Both the position numbers and the translations under genes were made by a program. A stretch of DNA of 64,000 nucleotides from Kordia sp965283645 (GTDB lineage Bacteria > Bacteroidota > Bacteroidia > Flavobacteriales > Flavobacteriaceae): NCBI RefSeq assembly GCF_965283645.1, contig NZ_CBDIPG010000001.1, positions 310,001-374,000 of the forward strand. Reading direction: 5' to 3'. Of this stretch, positions 1 through 8,997 are shown piece by piece. Positions within the stretch are counted from its first letter, which is position 1; each line of letters starts with the position of its first letter. A model generated the notes under the pieces. That model worked only from the letters and a program-made list of their open reading frames with translations. It was not told where the DNA came from and did not search any database.

Positions 1-1959
1 GTAAATCAGCATAAAAGTGAACATTTAATTTCCGATCCGCAAGATAGAGAATTTGCAGAAGCTTGGCCGCGCGGACGCACAAATCATTATTGGTTTGACA
101 TGAACAGAGATTGGTTGCCTACACAATTGCCAGAATCGCAAGCACGTATTAAATCGTTTCATAGTTGGATGCCAAATATTTTGACAGATCATCATGAAAT
201 GGGTTCAAATTCTACGTTTTTCTTTCAACCTGGAATTCCGTCGCGAACACATCCATTAACACCACAAATGAATCAAGATTTAACCAAAGAAATTGCAACA
301 TACCACGCAAAAGCTTTTGACAAAATTGGTTCATTATATTATACAGAAGAAAGTTTTGATGATTTCTATTATGGAAAAGGCTCTACGTTTCCAGATATTA
401 ATGGAAGTATCGGAATTTTGTTTGAACAAGGAAGTGCGCGCGGACATGTGCAAGAAAGTGAAAATGGTTTGATTACGTTTCCGTTTGCAATAAGAAATCA
501 ATTTACAGCGGCTTTGTCTACGTTAGAAGCTGCTAAAAATATGCGCCCGACTATTTTAAAATATCAACAAACATTTTATAAAAATGCAGGACAATTTAAA
601 TCGCCACAACTTGGAAACGCAATTGTTTTTGGTGATGAAAAAGACGCAGCAAAGACATTTCATTTTGCAGAAATGCTACAACGACATAAAATTACATTTC
701 ACGAAGTAAAAAATGATTTTACGCACAACGGGAAAACGTATAAAAAAGGGGCAAGTTTTATTGTTCCAACTGATCAGCGTCAAAGTAGATTGATTACTGC
801 AATGTTTGAAAAACGCACACAGTTTCAAGATAGTTTATTTTATGATGTTTCCGCATGGACATTGCCTTTAGCGTTCAATTTACAATATGATGCATTAAAT
901 TCTACAGCAAATGCAGGAACCGTTGTTTCTGAGTTAAAAGCTCCAAAAGGAACCGTTATTGGAAATGGTACTTACGCGTATGTTTTTGAGTGGAATGAGT
1001 ATTATTCACCAAAAGCATTGGCACACATAAAAGCAAAAGGATTGCGAGCAAAAGTTGCCATGAAACCATTCACACTTGAGGGAAATAGTTATGATTATGG
1101 AACGATTATGATTCCTGTGCAAAATCAAAAATTGAATGCGCAAGAGTTGAAGCAATTTTTAAATAAGGTCGCTGCAGAAAGTCATATGAATATTACGGCT
1201 GTTCGTTCTGGCTTGACCGAAGGAATTGATTTGGGAAGTAATAATTTTGAAGCTGTAAAAGATATCAAAGTTGCTATGATTATTGGCGGAAATATTAATT
1301 CATATGATGCTGGAGAAATTTGGCATTTATTTGATCAACGTTATGAAATTCCATTGACAAAGCTAGATGTAAGCAATTTTGGTAGAATGAATTTATCAAA
1401 ATATACACATATAATTTTACCTAATACTTTTTCTTTATCGACTAATGAAACTAGTAAATTGAAAACGTGGGTACAACAAGGAGGAACTCTTATTGGCTAT
1501 AGAAATGCAAGTCGTTTTTTAACTAATAAGAAGTTTATCAATTTAGATTTCAAAAAGACTGGAATAGAATCAAAAAATGTTTCATTTGCTGCTAAAGGAA
1601 ATCATAGAGGTGCACAAGTAATTGGTGGCGCTATTTTTAATACTAAAATTGATCGTTCGCATCCAATTAATTTTGGGTATATGTATGACGAATTGCCAAT
1701 GTTTAGAAATACAACATTATTTATAAATCCAAATGAAAGAAGTTATAACAATCCAATTCAGTATACTAATACTCCTTTGTTAAGCGGATATATTTCAGAA
1801 GAAAACTTAGAACTTTTAAAAAACAGTGTTCCTTTTCAGACAACGAGAATGGGAAGTGGACGTGTGATTGTTTTTACAGATAATACAAACTTTAGAGCAT
1901 TTTGGTACGGAACCAATAAGTTATTGATGAATGCAATTTTCTTTTCGGGAATGATGTAG
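1..1959 (+). CDS. M14 family zinc carboxypeptidase, 3' part (start lies upstream of the window)
   Basis: The reading frame is open from base 1, so only the C-terminal 652 residues are seen; the first ATG at 100 is internal. The segment GRTNHYWFDMNRDWLP and the following TDHHEMG stretch are typical of large Bacteroidota M14 peptidases, and FEQGSARG supplies a likely catalytic Glu. The first zinc-binding HxxE motif would lie before the window. The last 230 residues look like a class I glutamine-amidotransferase-like alpha/beta domain (VAMIIGG near its start), which often ends these proteins. The family cleaves peptides from the C-terminus and is normally exported; the signal peptide would be outside the window. 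The family call is good; the substrate is unknown. Confidence 0.85.
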   Translation, partial: VNQHKSEHLISDPQDREFAEAWPRGRTNHYWFDMNRDWLPTQLPESQARIKSFHSWMPNILTDHHEMGSNSTFFFQPGIPSRTHPLTPQMNQDLTKEIATYHAKAFDKIGSLYYTEESFDDFYYGKGSTFPDINGSIGILFEQGSARGHVQESENGLITFPFAIRNQFTAALSTLEAAKNMRPTILKYQQTFYKNAGQFKSPQLGNAIVFGDEKDAAKTFHFAEMLQRHKITFHEVKNDFTHNGKTYKKGASFIVPTDQRQSRLITAMFEKRTQFQDSLFYDVSAWTLPLAFNLQYDALNSTANAGTVVSELKAPKGTVIGNGTYAYVFEWNEYYSPKALAHIKAKGLRAKVAMKPFTLEGNSYDYGTIMIPVQNQKLNAQELKQFLNKVAAESHMNITAVRSGLTEGIDLGSNNFEAVKDIKVAMIIGGNINSYDAGEIWHLFDQRYEIPLTKLDVSNFGRMNLSKYTHIILPNTFSLSTNETSKLKTWVQQGGTLIGYRNASRFLTNKKFINLDFKKTGIESKNVSFAAKGNHRGAQVIGGAIFNTKIDRSHPINFGYMYDELPMFRNTTLFINPNERSYNNPIQYTNTPLLSGYISEENLELLKNSVPFQTTRMGSGRVIVFTDNTNFRAFWYGTNKLLMNAIFFSGMM

Positions 1960-2037
1960 GTTGAGTTGTGAGTTGTGAGTTGTGAGTTGTAAGTTGTAAG
2001 TTGTAAGTTGTAAGTTGTAAGTTGTAAGTTGTAAGTT
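1960..2037. repeat. Heptanucleotide tandem repeat (GAGTTGT / AAGTTGT)
   Basis: About ten 7-bp units follow the carboxypeptidase stop codon directly. The first units read GAGTTGT and the later ones AAGTTGT. The array is followed by an AT-rich tail (TTAATTTAAAATTCAACATT) that recurs near 28415. It lies between two convergent genes, so it cannot affect a start codon here. It belongs to the same simple-repeat family as the arrays before neuC and neuB. Confidence 0.9.
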
Positions 2038-2081
2038 AAATTAATTTAAAATTCAACATTTAGCACTTAACATCTAGATTT

Positions 2082-2417
2082 TTACGAGATTTTTAAACCA
2101 TTTGGAATTTTAGCAGAAGGTTGCATCAAAATAACATCATCATTATCAACTGCGCCCATAACTAAACATTCTGAAAAGAAATTAGCAATCTGTTTTTTAG
2201 GGAAATTTACAACTGCCATAATTTGTTTTCCAATCAATTCTTCTTGCGAATAACGTTTTGTAATTTGTGCGGATGATTTACGAATTCCGATTTTCTCACC
2301 AAAATCAATTGTGAGTTGATACGCTGGTTTTCTGGCTTTTGGAAAATCATTAACTTCAATAATTGTCCCGATACGCATGTCTATTTTTTCAAAATCATTC
2401 CAAGTTAAGTCGCCCAT
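2082..2417 (-). CDS. CsaA-like tRNA-binding domain protein
   Basis: This 111-residue protein has the OB-fold layout of the CsaA/MetRS C-terminal tRNA-binding family: DMRIGTIIEV near the start, then GIRKSSAQIT, and a C-terminal half with VMGAVDNDDVILMQP. Family members bind tRNA and have been described as export-related chaperones; the protein should be cytosolic. I chose the ATG at 2417 (MGDLTWNDFEKIDMR), not the in-frame upstream one at 2468. It gives the usual family length and avoids overlap with the divergent thioredoxin-like gene starting at 2462. Confidence 0.87.
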   Translation of the reverse strand: MGDLTWNDFEKIDMRIGTIIEVNDFPKARKPAYQLTIDFGEKIGIRKSSAQITKRYSQEELIGKQIMAVVNFPKKQIANFFSECLVMGAVDNDDVILMQPSAKIPNGLKIS

Positions 2418-2461
2418 TGTATTTTTTTGAGTAAATTTAAACCATAAAAACGATATATCAA

Positions 2462-3019
2462 ATGGCACTTACACCTTCCAACATGCTTTCTTTAGGAACG
2501 AAAGCACCAGATTTTATGTTATACGATACTGTTTCAGGAGAAAATGTTTTTCTGACGCAAGAAAAAGGAACTAAAGGAACTGTTATTATGTTTATTTGCA
2601 ATCATTGTCCATTTGTGATTCATGTGAATGAAGGTATTGTGAAATTGGCAAATGATTACATGTCAAAAGGAATTGGTTTTATAGCGATTTCTAGCAATGA
2701 TGTTCGGAATTACCCAGCTGACTCACCTGATTTGATGCGAAAAAATGCTAAAAAGCATAAATTCCCTTTTGTGTATTTGTATGATGAAACACAGCAAGTT
2801 GCGCATAGATATGATGCGGCATGCACACCAGATTTCTATATTTTTGATGAAAAATTAAAATTAGTTTACAGAGGTCAATTAGACGATTCGCGTCCCAATA
2901 ATGGAATTCCCGTTACTGGAAAAGATATGCGATCAGCACTAGACTCATTACTAAAAGGAGAACAAATTTCTGAAGTTCAGAAACCGAGTATTGGTTGTGG
3001 AATTAAGTGGATTTCTTAG
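2462..3019 (+). CDS. Thioredoxin-fold (AhpC/TSA-like) redox protein
   Basis: This 185-residue protein has a redoxin fold: a GTKAPDFMLYD entry, then a CNHCPFV redox motif (Cys46 and Cys49) after the first buried beta strand, and CTPDFYIFD containing the cis-Pro-type loop. There is no signal peptide, so it probably acts in the cytosol. It fits the Bacteroidota 'thioredoxin family protein' group related to peroxiredoxins; its substrate is not known. It is divergent from the CsaA-like gene with only 44 bp between the start codons. Confidence 0.85.
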   Translation: MALTPSNMLSLGTKAPDFMLYDTVSGENVFLTQEKGTKGTVIMFICNHCPFVIHVNEGIVKLANDYMSKGIGFIAISSNDVRNYPADSPDLMRKNAKKHKFPFVYLYDETQQVAHRYDAACTPDFYIFDEKLKLVYRGQLDDSRPNNGIPVTGKDMRSALDSLLKGEQISEVQKPSIGCGIKWIS

Positions 3020-3093
3020 GTTTTTTGCGTAAATGAGTTGTGAAAAGAAAAACTTTTACATTCAAAATGTAGCATTCAGTATTCATAATTTCA

Positions 3094-3630
3094 TTACTTC
3101 CAACCTTTACGAATCATCAATTGTTCAATATGCGCATAATGGTGATTGCAATGCCATGCGTAGATTCCTATGTTTTCTTTAAGAGATACTTCTTCATTTC
3201 CATCTGGATGAATGAAAATTTGATTTAAATCATCATCATTCAAACCTTTTAAAAAATACACCCATTTTGCATGCAAAGCTGTTAATGTGTCTAATGAAAG
3301 TTGAATTGGTGCGTTTTTACTATCAAATAATTCTGCCCAGCGATTTTCATAATATGCTTTAATTACAGGTTTGTCTTCCGTTAATGTCCATTTGAATCGT
3401 GTGTAACTATTGTGATGACTGTCTGAAAGATGATGAATCACTTGTCTGATTGTCCAACCTTCTGGACGATATCGTGTATCTAATTGTGTTGAGGAAAGGT
3501 GAACAACCAATGTTTTTAATTTCTCTGGAAAATTTTCTAAAACAGCAATCCATTCTGAAATGTGCTCAGTTGTTATATGTTTGGGAATTTGTGTTTTCCC
3601 GATAGGATATTTTAGTTTTTCTAAATCCAT
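3094..3630 (-). CDS. DinB/YfiT-family putative thiol (bacillithiol) transferase
   Basis: This 178-residue protein belongs to the DinB four-helix superfamily, YfiT branch. The metal-binding histidines are visible in HHLSDSHHNSY and in WHCNHHYAHIEQL near the C-terminus, together with the conserved RPEGWTIRQV. Known relatives are metal-dependent and are named bacillithiol transferases or hydrolases. It lies downstream of the cyclophilin-FKBP gene on the same strand but a terminator separates them, so it probably has its own promoter. Confidence 0.85.
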   Translation of the reverse strand: MDLEKLKYPIGKTQIPKHITTEHISEWIAVLENFPEKLKTLVVHLSSTQLDTRYRPEGWTIRQVIHHLSDSHHNSYTRFKWTLTEDKPVIKAYYENRWAELFDSKNAPIQLSLDTLTALHAKWVYFLKGLNDDDLNQIFIHPDGNEEVSLKENIGIYAWHCNHHYAHIEQLMIRKGWK

Positions 3631-3648
3631 AACTATGTAGTGTATAAA

Positions 3649-3677
3649 AAAACGCTCTGAGATTTTCAGAGCGTTTT
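3649..3677 (-). terminator. Intrinsic terminator after the cyclophilin-FKBP gene
   Basis: A perfect 12-bp stem (AAAACGCTCTGA paired with TCAGAGCGTTTT) encloses a 5-base loop, with A and T tracts on the two sides. It starts 10 bp past the stop codon of the minus-strand isomerase gene and lies before the YfiT-like start. Confidence 0.85.
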
Positions 3678-3686
3678 ATATATTTT

Positions 3687-4619
3687 TTATTTTACATCCA
3701 TCAATTCTACATCGAACATCAGTGTTGCATTTGGTGGAATAACACCGCCAGCGCCTCTTTCTCCATATGCTAAGTGTGGAGGAATTACAAAACGCGCCTT
3801 GTCTCCTATTTTCAATAACGCTATTCCTTCGTCCCAACCTGGAATTACATTTCCTTGTCCTAATGGAAAATCAATTGGTTCATTTCTTTTATAAGAAGAA
3901 TCAAAAACGCCACCATCAGGAAACATTCCTTTATAATGTACAGAAACTGTTTTTCCTTTTTCTGCTTGAGCGCCATCTCCTTTTTGAATAATTTTGTAGC
4001 GTAAACCGCTTTCTGTTTTATCAAAACCAGTTGCGATTTCTTCCAATTCTTTTTCTTGCTTTTCTTTTGCTGCTTGAATACGTGTTGCTTTTGCTCCTTC
4101 AAACAATCTAAAAGATTCTACAGCATTAAACGCTTCAGCTTCAGCTCCGACACGAACAATTTCTACTTTTTCTAATGTATCGCCTTGTGCAATAGCGTCT
4201 ACAACTTCTTGTCCATGTGCTACATTTCCAAAAACAGTATGTTTTCCGTCTAACCATGGAGTTTCAACGTGTGTGATGAAAAACTGACTTCCATTAGTTC
4301 CTGGACCAGCATTTGCCATCGAAAGTACACCTGGCGCATTGTGTGTTAATTCTGGATGAAATTCGTCATCAAAAGTATACCCTGGACTTCCAGTTCCTGT
4401 TCCTTGTGGACAACCACCTTGAATCATAAAATCAGGAATTACTCTATGAAATTTTAATCCGTCATAATAAGGAGTTCCTTGTTCTTTGGCATTATTTTCA
4501 AGTTGACCTTCAGCTAATGCTACAAAGTTTCCAACTGTTCCTGGTGTTCTCTTAAAAGTTAGGCTCAATAGAATTTCACCTTTAGAGGTATGCATTTTTG
4601 CGTATAATCCGTCTTTCAT
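3687..4619 (-). CDS. Dual-family peptidyl-prolyl isomerase: cyclophilin fused to FKBP
   Basis: This 310-residue protein joins two unrelated proline isomerase folds. Residues 1 to about 175 are a cyclophilin (FHRVIPDFMIQGG, GSQFFIT, WLDGKHTVFG). A charged helical linker of about 30 residues follows (AKEKQEKELEEIATGF). Residues 205-310 are an FKBP domain (VSVHYKGMFPDGGVFDSSY, VIPGWDEGI, PPHLAYGERGAGGVIPP). Active-site positions of both folds look intact. There is no signal peptide, so it should act in the cytosol as a folding catalyst and chaperone. A decayed second copy lies about 4.4 kb away at 8152-8997. Similar cyclophilin-FKBP fusions are known from some bacteria and protists. Confidence 0.93.
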   Translation of the reverse strand: MKDGLYAKMHTSKGEILLSLTFKRTPGTVGNFVALAEGQLENNAKEQGTPYYDGLKFHRVIPDFMIQGGCPQGTGTGSPGYTFDDEFHPELTHNAPGVLSMANAGPGTNGSQFFITHVETPWLDGKHTVFGNVAHGQEVVDAIAQGDTLEKVEIVRVGAEAEAFNAVESFRLFEGAKATRIQAAKEKQEKELEEIATGFDKTESGLRYKIIQKGDGAQAEKGKTVSVHYKGMFPDGGVFDSSYKRNEPIDFPLGQGNVIPGWDEGIALLKIGDKARFVIPPHLAYGERGAGGVIPPNATLMFDVELMDVK

Positions 4620-5078
4620 TTGTTTATTTTTAATTTAAAATGCGAAGATACGCATCCTAGGACAATTACGAAACAGCCATATAAAATATTATTTGGGCTA
4701 GATTGTATTGTTATCCCATAGTTATTTTACCGAAAAACCATAACGAAATCCCAATTTTTGATTTTAACTTGATTTCATAAATCAAGTTAAAAATCTTTTG
4801 ATTTTCAATTACTGATAATCAGATAGTTAGCTTTATTTAAATCAAAAAAAGCATTGAAATTCTGTTAATTTTTATCTAAAAACCAAATGTCATCTGCGTT
4901 TTTAAAATTAACACATGTATGATAAGTTTTAAGTGAAATTATGAAATAATATAGGAAGATTATTACGGTAATAACTTACAAATTACTAAAGATCAGCTTT
5001 TTTGAAATATAAGTGGAAAAAATGATTAACAAAATAGAAGAAAAATAACTAGTAAATAACTTAATTAAAATTAAAAAA
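4620..5078. other. 459-bp intergenic region between divergent genes, with conserved hairpin
   Basis: This AT-rich spacer separates the minus-strand isomerase gene from the plus-strand lipoprotein gene, so both promoters should be inside it. It contains a 14-bp hairpin at 4762-4792 and a short palindrome CTGATAATCAG at 4812-4822. A TTACCGAAAAACC motif precedes the hairpin. All three recur upstream of the pseudogene copy near 9120-9216. No further gene was seen. Confidence 0.6.
4762..4792. promoter_or_regulatory. Perfect 14-bp stem hairpin upstream of the isomerase gene
   Basis: TTTTAACTTGATTT (4762-4775), a 3-base loop, and AAATCAAGTTAAAA (4779-4792) pair perfectly. It lies about 143 bp before the isomerase start, in a divergent promoter region, so it does not terminate a recognised gene. 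A matching hairpin upstream of the pseudogene differs by a paired substitution. It may be an operator or part of a small RNA; its function is unknown. Confidence 0.5.
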
Positions 5079-5294
5079 ATGAAAAAAGTATTCGGATTAT
5101 TCGCATTATTAGTAGTAATAAATTTAGGATTCATCGCTTGCGAGCCAAACAGCACTTCTGATGCAGGTGACGATAACGTATTTGAAAATGTAACTGGAAC
5201 TGGAGATGAAGATGATGAAGATTATGATGACAGCGGTCTTAGTACACCTTCGACAGCAGCTACTACAGCTGCCGCTACTAATTCAGGCAACTAA
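5079..5294 (+). CDS. Small acidic lipoprotein of unknown function
   Basis: This 71-residue protein begins with a lipoprotein signal peptide: MKK, a hydrophobic stretch and a lipobox (GFIAC) with Cys21. The mature part is about 50 residues. It is very acidic (DEDDEDYDDS) and ends in a Thr/Ala-rich tail. It should be a membrane-anchored lipoprotein after lipidation and cleavage at Cys21. It has its own terminator before the downstream histidine kinase gene, so it is probably a single-gene transcript. No family was recognised. Confidence 0.7.
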   Translation: MKKVFGLFALLVVINLGFIACEPNSTSDAGDDNVFENVTGTGDEDDEDYDDSGLSTPSTAATTAAATNSGN

Positions 5295-5340
5295 AAATAT
5301 TTTGATAATATAGAGTTTATTCTATTAATTGAATTTTAAT

Positions 5341-5371
5341 AAAAACTATAGTAGTATCTACTATAGTTTTT
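5341..5371 (+). terminator. Intrinsic terminator after the lipoprotein gene
   Basis: A perfect 14-bp stem (AAAAACTATAGTAG paired with its complement) with a 3-base TAT loop is followed by a T-rich run (TTATTATTTTT). It starts 46 bp past the lipoprotein stop codon. Confidence 0.88.
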
Positions 5372-5396
5372 ATTATTTTTATGGTATATGTGTTTA

Positions 5397-7397
5397 ATGA
5401 AATTTAATATAAAAAATATTGTATGTTGTTTGATGCTCATTTGCTTTTGTAGCAATAGTTACTCACAGGAAAATATTTCTCTTGATTCTATAATTTCTAA
5501 TATCAAAGAAGATAAATATCCTCAAATTGTAAAAAAACAAAAACTTGATGAAGCATTAGAGCTTACTTATAAAGTTTCTAATGATACATTAAGAAATGAA
5601 TATATTTTATCACTATCTAATTTATATAGAAAAAACTCTGACTCTTTGATGTTCAGAAAAACAACATCACAATCTTTAGATTTGTCAGAAAAATTAAATG
5701 ATTCTATTTCTATCGCTAGATCATATTGGAGATTAGGTAGTTTTCTTAAAACAATTAAAAGTGATAGTTCCTATCATTATTATCACAAAGCAAAAGAAAT
5801 ATATGAATTGAAATCGGAACAACTTCTTACAGGGCAAATGCTTTTTAATATGGCAGTGCTTCAAAAAAATGTTAAAGATTATATAGGAAGTCAAGTAACC
5901 ACAACAAATGCTATTGAAGTATTTAATGCTTTAGATGATTATGACGGCTTGTATAGGTGTTATAATAATTTGGGAATAATTTTTAATAACTTAGAAGACC
6001 ACGAAAACGCTATCGGTTATTACAATGATGCATTAGAGACTTTAAAGAGAATTCCAAAAAAGAAAATATTAGAAGCAACGGTTTTAAATAACATTGGGAT
6101 TGTATATCGGGAAAAGGAAAATCATGTTAAAGCAATAGATTATTACAATAAAGCTTTAGCTTTTGATAGCTTACAAATAAAAAATCCTAAGTTATATGCT
6201 ACTTTAACTGATAACATTGCATATTCTAAATTTAAAATGAATGATTTTTCAGAATTACCTGATTTATTTTATAAAGCTTTAAAGATCAGAGAAGATTTAG
6301 ATATTTCTGCAGGCATCGTGATTAATAAGCTACATTTATCTGAATATTACTTATCACAAAAAGATACTATTAAAAGTTTTAATTACGCAAATAAAGCAAA
6401 AGAGCTTGCAAAAGAAATTAAATCATATGACCATTTACTTGATTTATACAAATTATTAGCAGTCATAACAACTAATGATAAAAACTCAATTTATTTAAAA
6501 AAATATATAAAGCTTAGTGATAGTTTAATTAAAAATGAACGAACAACACGTAATAAATTTGCTTTGATTAAATACGAAACTGATGTTGTTAAAAGTGAAA
6601 ATAAAAAATTAAACCTTAAAATCAACTGGATTGTTGCCATATCATCTGCAGTTATCTTTTTTGGTTTCCTAATTTATGTCATTACACAACAACGAACTCG
6701 TAACAAAGAGTTGGAAATGGAACAACAGCAACAACGTGCCAATGAGGAGATTTATAACTTAATGATTGATCAACAAGACAAGATTGAAGAAGGACGAAAA
6801 CGCGAAAAAGAACGTATTTCACTAGAACTTCATGATGGAATTCTCGGACGATTGTTTGGAACACGACTCAGTTTAGGAAGTTTGAATGCAAAAGATGATT
6901 CAAATTCTAAAAAAACTCGCGAGCAGTATATCAATGAACTTCAGAGTATTGAGGAAGAAGTAAGAAATATATCGCACGAATTAGGGCTAGATAATTTTGA
7001 CACAACGACGAGTTATAGTACAATGATTGCAAATCTTTTGGAAGAACAATCTAAAATAACTAACTTTAAATACCAGATTGAGGATGATGATCGTATTGTT
7101 TGGACAGATATTCCAGGTCATATAAAGATCAATATTTACCGAATTATACAAGAATCTGTCCAAAATATTAATAAATACGCGAAAGCGAAAAACGTAATAC
7201 TAGATTTCAAAAAGAACAATAATCATATTATTCTAACCATCAAAGATGATGGAATTGGCTTTAATCAAGAAAAAAGAAGCAGTGGTATTGGACTTAAAAA
7301 CATGAAATCAAGAGTAACTTTACTACATGGGCAATTTACCATTAACTCGGTTCCAGGTAAAGGAACATCTATTAGTGTTGACGTTCCAATGACGTAG
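5397..7397 (+). CDS. TPR-containing sensor histidine kinase (HisKA_3/NarX-type)
   Basis: The order is a Sec signal peptide (KNIVCCLMLICFCSNSYSQ), a periplasmic TPR array of about 350 residues with pairs such as AIGYYNDALETL, one transmembrane helix at about 410-432, a short coiled coil, a HisKA_3 domain with phospho-accepting His479 (ERISLELHDGILGRLFG), and a HATPase_c domain (YRIIQESVQNINKYA, IKDDGIGF, GIGLKNMKSRV). It should autophosphorylate and pass phosphate to the adjacent regulator, starting 18 bp downstream. I chose ATG 5397 because it gives a cleaner signal peptide; ATG 5388 is also possible. The input signal is unknown. The partner lacks the usual acceptor Asp, so phosphotransfer to it is doubtful. 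Confidence 0.9.
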   Translation: MKFNIKNIVCCLMLICFCSNSYSQENISLDSIISNIKEDKYPQIVKKQKLDEALELTYKVSNDTLRNEYILSLSNLYRKNSDSLMFRKTTSQSLDLSEKLNDSISIARSYWRLGSFLKTIKSDSSYHYYHKAKEIYELKSEQLLTGQMLFNMAVLQKNVKDYIGSQVTTTNAIEVFNALDDYDGLYRCYNNLGIIFNNLEDHENAIGYYNDALETLKRIPKKKILEATVLNNIGIVYREKENHVKAIDYYNKALAFDSLQIKNPKLYATLTDNIAYSKFKMNDFSELPDLFYKALKIREDLDISAGIVINKLHLSEYYLSQKDTIKSFNYANKAKELAKEIKSYDHLLDLYKLLAVITTNDKNSIYLKKYIKLSDSLIKNERTTRNKFALIKYETDVVKSENKKLNLKINWIVAISSAVIFFGFLIYVITQQRTRNKELEMEQQQQRANEEIYNLMIDQQDKIEEGRKREKERISLELHDGILGRLFGTRLSLGSLNAKDDSNSKKTREQYINELQSIEEEVRNISHELGLDNFDTTTSYSTMIANLLEEQSKITNFKYQIEDDDRIVWTDIPGHIKINIYRIIQESVQNINKYAKAKNVILDFKKNNNHIILTIKDDGIGFNQEKRSSGIGLKNMKSRVTLLHGQFTINSVPGKGTSISVDVPMT

Positions 7398-7415
7398 AGA
7401 ACTTAACCTAACCAT

Positions 7416-8090
7416 ATGAATAATAAAGATATTAAAGTACTTATTGTAGATGATCATCCAATGATTATTGAAGGCTATAAGAATGCCTTGCTGGGAATAA
7501 ATTCAGAAGAAATGACCTTGCGAATTGACACAGCTGATAGTTGTGATGGCGCGTATGCAAAAATTAAAAATGCTTCGACAGGAACACCATATGATGTCGT
7601 TTTCTTATATATCAAATTGCCTCCTTCTGCTGATGGAAAAATTATTTCAGGAGAAGATTTAGGTATAAAAGTGAAAGAATTATTACCAGAGACTAAAGTT
7701 GTTATCTTAACAATGTTTAATAATAACTTTAGAATTCATAATATTTTAAAAAATATAAATCCGGATGGGTTTTTAGTAAAAAGCGATGTTACTTCTGATG
7801 AATTAATGCGCGCTTTCCAAGTTGTACTAACTGACCCGCCATATTATAGTCATACAGTAACGAAATTATTACGAACTCGAATTATCAATGAAGTTGTATT
7901 AGATGATATTGATAGAAATATACTTTTTCATCTTTCAAAAGGAATCAAAACGAAAAACTTAACAGAATATATTCCATTGTCACTTGCCGCAATTGAAAAG
8001 CGTAAACGTCATTTAAAAGAAGTTTTTGATGTAGAAAAGAAAGGCGATGAATCTTTACTAGAACAAGCTAGAAATACTGGATTCTTATAG
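7416..8090 (+). CDS. NarL/LuxR-type response regulator lacking the phospho-acceptor Asp
   Basis: This 224-residue protein has a receiver domain at 1-135 and a C-terminal helix-turn-helix at about 160-215 (LSLAAIEKRKRHLKEVF). The acidic pair Asp12-Asp13 (LIVDDHP), the Thr position (VVILTMF) and Lys (FLVKSD) are present. The position of the acceptor Asp is Tyr65 (DVVFLYIKLPPS, where the family has FLDIKLP). One G-to-T change (GAT to TAT) explains it. The gene follows the kinase in an operon and is closed by a strong terminator. It should bind DNA, perhaps constitutively or without phosphorylation. A sequencing error at this base is the simple alternative. Confidence 0.85.
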   Translation: MNNKDIKVLIVDDHPMIIEGYKNALLGINSEEMTLRIDTADSCDGAYAKIKNASTGTPYDVVFLYIKLPPSADGKIISGEDLGIKVKELLPETKVVILTMFNNNFRIHNILKNINPDGFLVKSDVTSDELMRAFQVVLTDPPYYSHTVTKLLRTRIINEVVLDDIDRNILFHLSKGIKTKNLTEYIPLSLAAIEKRKRHLKEVFDVEKKGDESLLEQARNTGFL

Positions 8091-8114
8091 AGAAAGTATT
8101 TAATATAAAATATA

Positions 8115-8149
8115 AAAAGCGGTTTGATAGTACATATCAAACCGCTTTT
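8115..8149 (+). terminator. Intrinsic terminator after the kinase-regulator operon
   Basis: A perfect 15-bp stem (AAAAGCGGTTTGATA and its complement) with a GTACA loop ends in a T tract. It lies 25 bp past the response regulator stop codon and directly abuts the 3' end of the decayed isomerase copy. Confidence 0.92.
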
Positions 8150-8151
8150 GT

Positions 8152-8997
8152 ATTTACATACATCAAATATTAATATGGCATTTGGCGGAATTACATTGCC
8201 AGCACATCTGTCTCCGTATCCTAAATGTAGAGAAAGTACGAATCATATCTTACCTCCTATTTTCAACAATGCAGTGCTTTCATCTTCTCTAAAAATTACT
8301 CTTCCTTGTCCTAATGGAAAATCAATCAGTTAATTCTACCATCAGGTAACATCTCTTTATGATTCAAAAACTGTTTTACCAACTTTTGCTTCTACTCCAT
8401 TACCTTCTTGGATAATTTTTTAACGCAATCCACTTTCAGTTTAATCAAAACCAGTTGTGATTTTTTCCATTTCTTTTTCTACTTTAGTTCCATTAAACAA
8501 TCTGAAAGTTTCCACAGTATTATGCATCCTCTTCAACTCTACAAGAATAATTTCAACTTTTTCAATTGAATCTCCTTGAGTATTAGCATTCACTACTTCT
8601 TGTCCGAGAACTACATGTATGCTTACCACCTAATCAAGGAGTTTCTATATGCGTGATAAAAATTAACTTCCGTTTGTTCTTGGTCCAGCATTTACCATAA
8701 AAAACACTCCAAGCGCATCGTGTTCTAATTACAGATGAATTTCATAATCAAAATTATATCCAGAACTTACTGTACCAGTTCCTAATGGACAACCACCTTG
8801 AATCATAAATTTGGAATTACTCTATGAAACTTAAGTCAGTAATAATCTGGAGCTCCTTCTAGTTTTACTTTGTTTTCTATATTACCTTCAGACAGCGCAA
8901 CAAAATTACCAACTGTTCAAGTTCATTTTTGATAAATCAAATTTACAAGGATTTCTTCTTTGCTTGTATGAAATTTTGCATATAAACCGTCTTCCAT
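8152..8997 (-). pseudogene. Decayed second copy of the cyclophilin-FKBP isomerase gene
   Basis: The minus strand reads as a diverged copy of the gene at 3687-4619 over almost its whole length. The start is MEDGLYAKFHTSKEEILVN against MKDGLYAKMHTSKGEILLS. The frame meets a stop after about 23 codons. Later parts still match piecewise, for example the QGDSIEKVEI and TVETFRLFNGTK regions against QGDTLEKVEI and AVESFRLFEGAK. The copy is about 90 bp shorter, with a deletion in the FKBP part. Many frameshifts rule out a functional protein. The upstream hairpin region was duplicated with it. Confidence 0.9.
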
